This document shows, piece by piece, positions 63,633 through 64,000 of a stretch of DNA of 64,000 bases; the first letter of the stretch is position 1, and each line of letters begins with the position of its first letter. The position numbers and the translations under genes were made by a program. The notes under the pieces are model-generated. The model did not search any database, was not told where the DNA came from, and saw nothing but the letters and a program-made list of their open reading frames with translations. This DNA comes from Stomoxys calcitrans (taxonomy: Eukaryota > Arthropoda > Insecta > Diptera > Muscidae), in assembly GCF_963082655.1 (NCBI RefSeq), contig NC_081555.1, positions 91,117,272 to 91,181,271 on the forward strand, written 5' to 3'.

Positions 63633-64000
63633 GAACGCGTAGAGCTAGCCGCTTGAAATTTTGCACATATACTTAATATTGATGTAGGTCGTTGGGGATT
63701 GCAAATGGGCCATATCGGCCTAGATTTAGATATAGCTTCCATATAAACCGATCACCCTATTTGACTCCGTGAGCCCCTGGAAGAGGCAATTTTTGTCCGA
63801 TTTGGCTGACATTTTGCACAAAGTGTTCTGTTATGACTTCCAACAACTGTGCCAAGTACCGTCCAAATCGGTCTATAATCTGACATAGCTCCCATATAAA
63901 CCGAACTCCCGATTTGACTTCTTGAGCCCCTGAAAGCCTCAATTTTCATCCGATTTGGCTGAAATTTTGCAAGTTGTGTTCTGTTATGATTTCCAATAAC
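63633..64000 (+). repeat. DINE-like copy, 5'-truncated, running off the window
   Basis: Starts mid-element at 'cgaacgcgtagagctagccg' and carries two ~165-bp units ('gatatagcttccatataaac', 'tccgatttggctgacatttt', 'cttccaacaactgtgccaag'). Same subfamily as 11933-14432. Confidence 0.7.

Noticed and set aside
1..64000. LTR retrotransposons or retrovirus-like elements
   Set aside because: I saw no paired long terminal repeats, primer-binding sites, or protease/integrase motifs.

Overview
The window reads as repeat-rich nuclear DNA from a higher fly (Diptera; a muscid-type calyptrate such as house fly or stable fly is my best guess). The inference rests on AT-rich sequence, TTG/CAA-rich retroelement tails, a rosa-type (DD41D) mariner, tRNA-derived SINEs and many DINE-1/mini-me-like repeats, and not on any species-specific gene. 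Almost everything recognisable is mobile or repetitive. There is no bacterial-style gene organisation, no operon, no rRNA and no CRISPR array.

Layout. 1-2.4 kb: the internal and 5' part of a Helitron-like repeat on the minus strand, a DINE-like fragment and a retroelement scrap. 2.4-7.3 kb: a decayed RTE-type retrotransposon whose region between endonuclease and reverse transcriptase is amplified as ~395-bp tandem units. 7.3-8.6 kb: AT-rich, with one candidate small secreted-peptide ORF (7746-7907). 8.6-10.5 kb: two tandem fragments of an RNase H-bearing non-LTR element. 10.6-14.4 kb: a short CAA-tailed repeat, a tRNA-derived SINE, and a DINE-like element split by a near-intact mariner. 14.4-19.1 kb: Helitron-like minisatellite DNA with a local 1.28-kb tandem duplication. 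19.1-27.7 kb: DINE-like copies, a SINE and another Helitron-like block. 27.7-31.9 kb: retroelement fragment, a minisatellite that reverses orientation midway, and a DINE-like element inserted in an older one. 32.4-36.6 kb: jockey-like 'family A' fragments on the minus strand, carrying a 2A-like NPGP motif and a PHD-like finger. 37-38.4 kb: retroelement and SINE scraps. 38.7-41.4 kb: a 2.7-kb satellite array. 41.4-44.5 kb: DINE, two SINEs, RT fragment. 44.5-53.5 kb: family A copy on the plus strand, split by a complete I-type retrotransposon (45243-50995, minus) flanked by a 12-bp target duplication. 53.6-64 kb: CAA-tailed short repeats, one plausible host coding exon (53863-54031, minus, with a consensus splice donor), another family A copy, and more fragments.

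How the parts relate. Several insertion orders can be read directly: I-type element into family A; mariner into DINE; DINE into DINE; short CAA-tailed elements and a truncated SINE into family A. Three families (family A, a ~105-bp short element here called C-SINE, and a longer element here called B2) end in the same motif, GCTACAACAACAA. This suggests, but does not prove, that one reverse transcriptase mobilises all three. The most intact autonomous element is the I-type retrotransposon, with two open, overlapping reading frames. The only good host-gene signal is the exon near 54 kb. If it is real, its next exon lies at lower coordinates, so some or much of this window may be intron.
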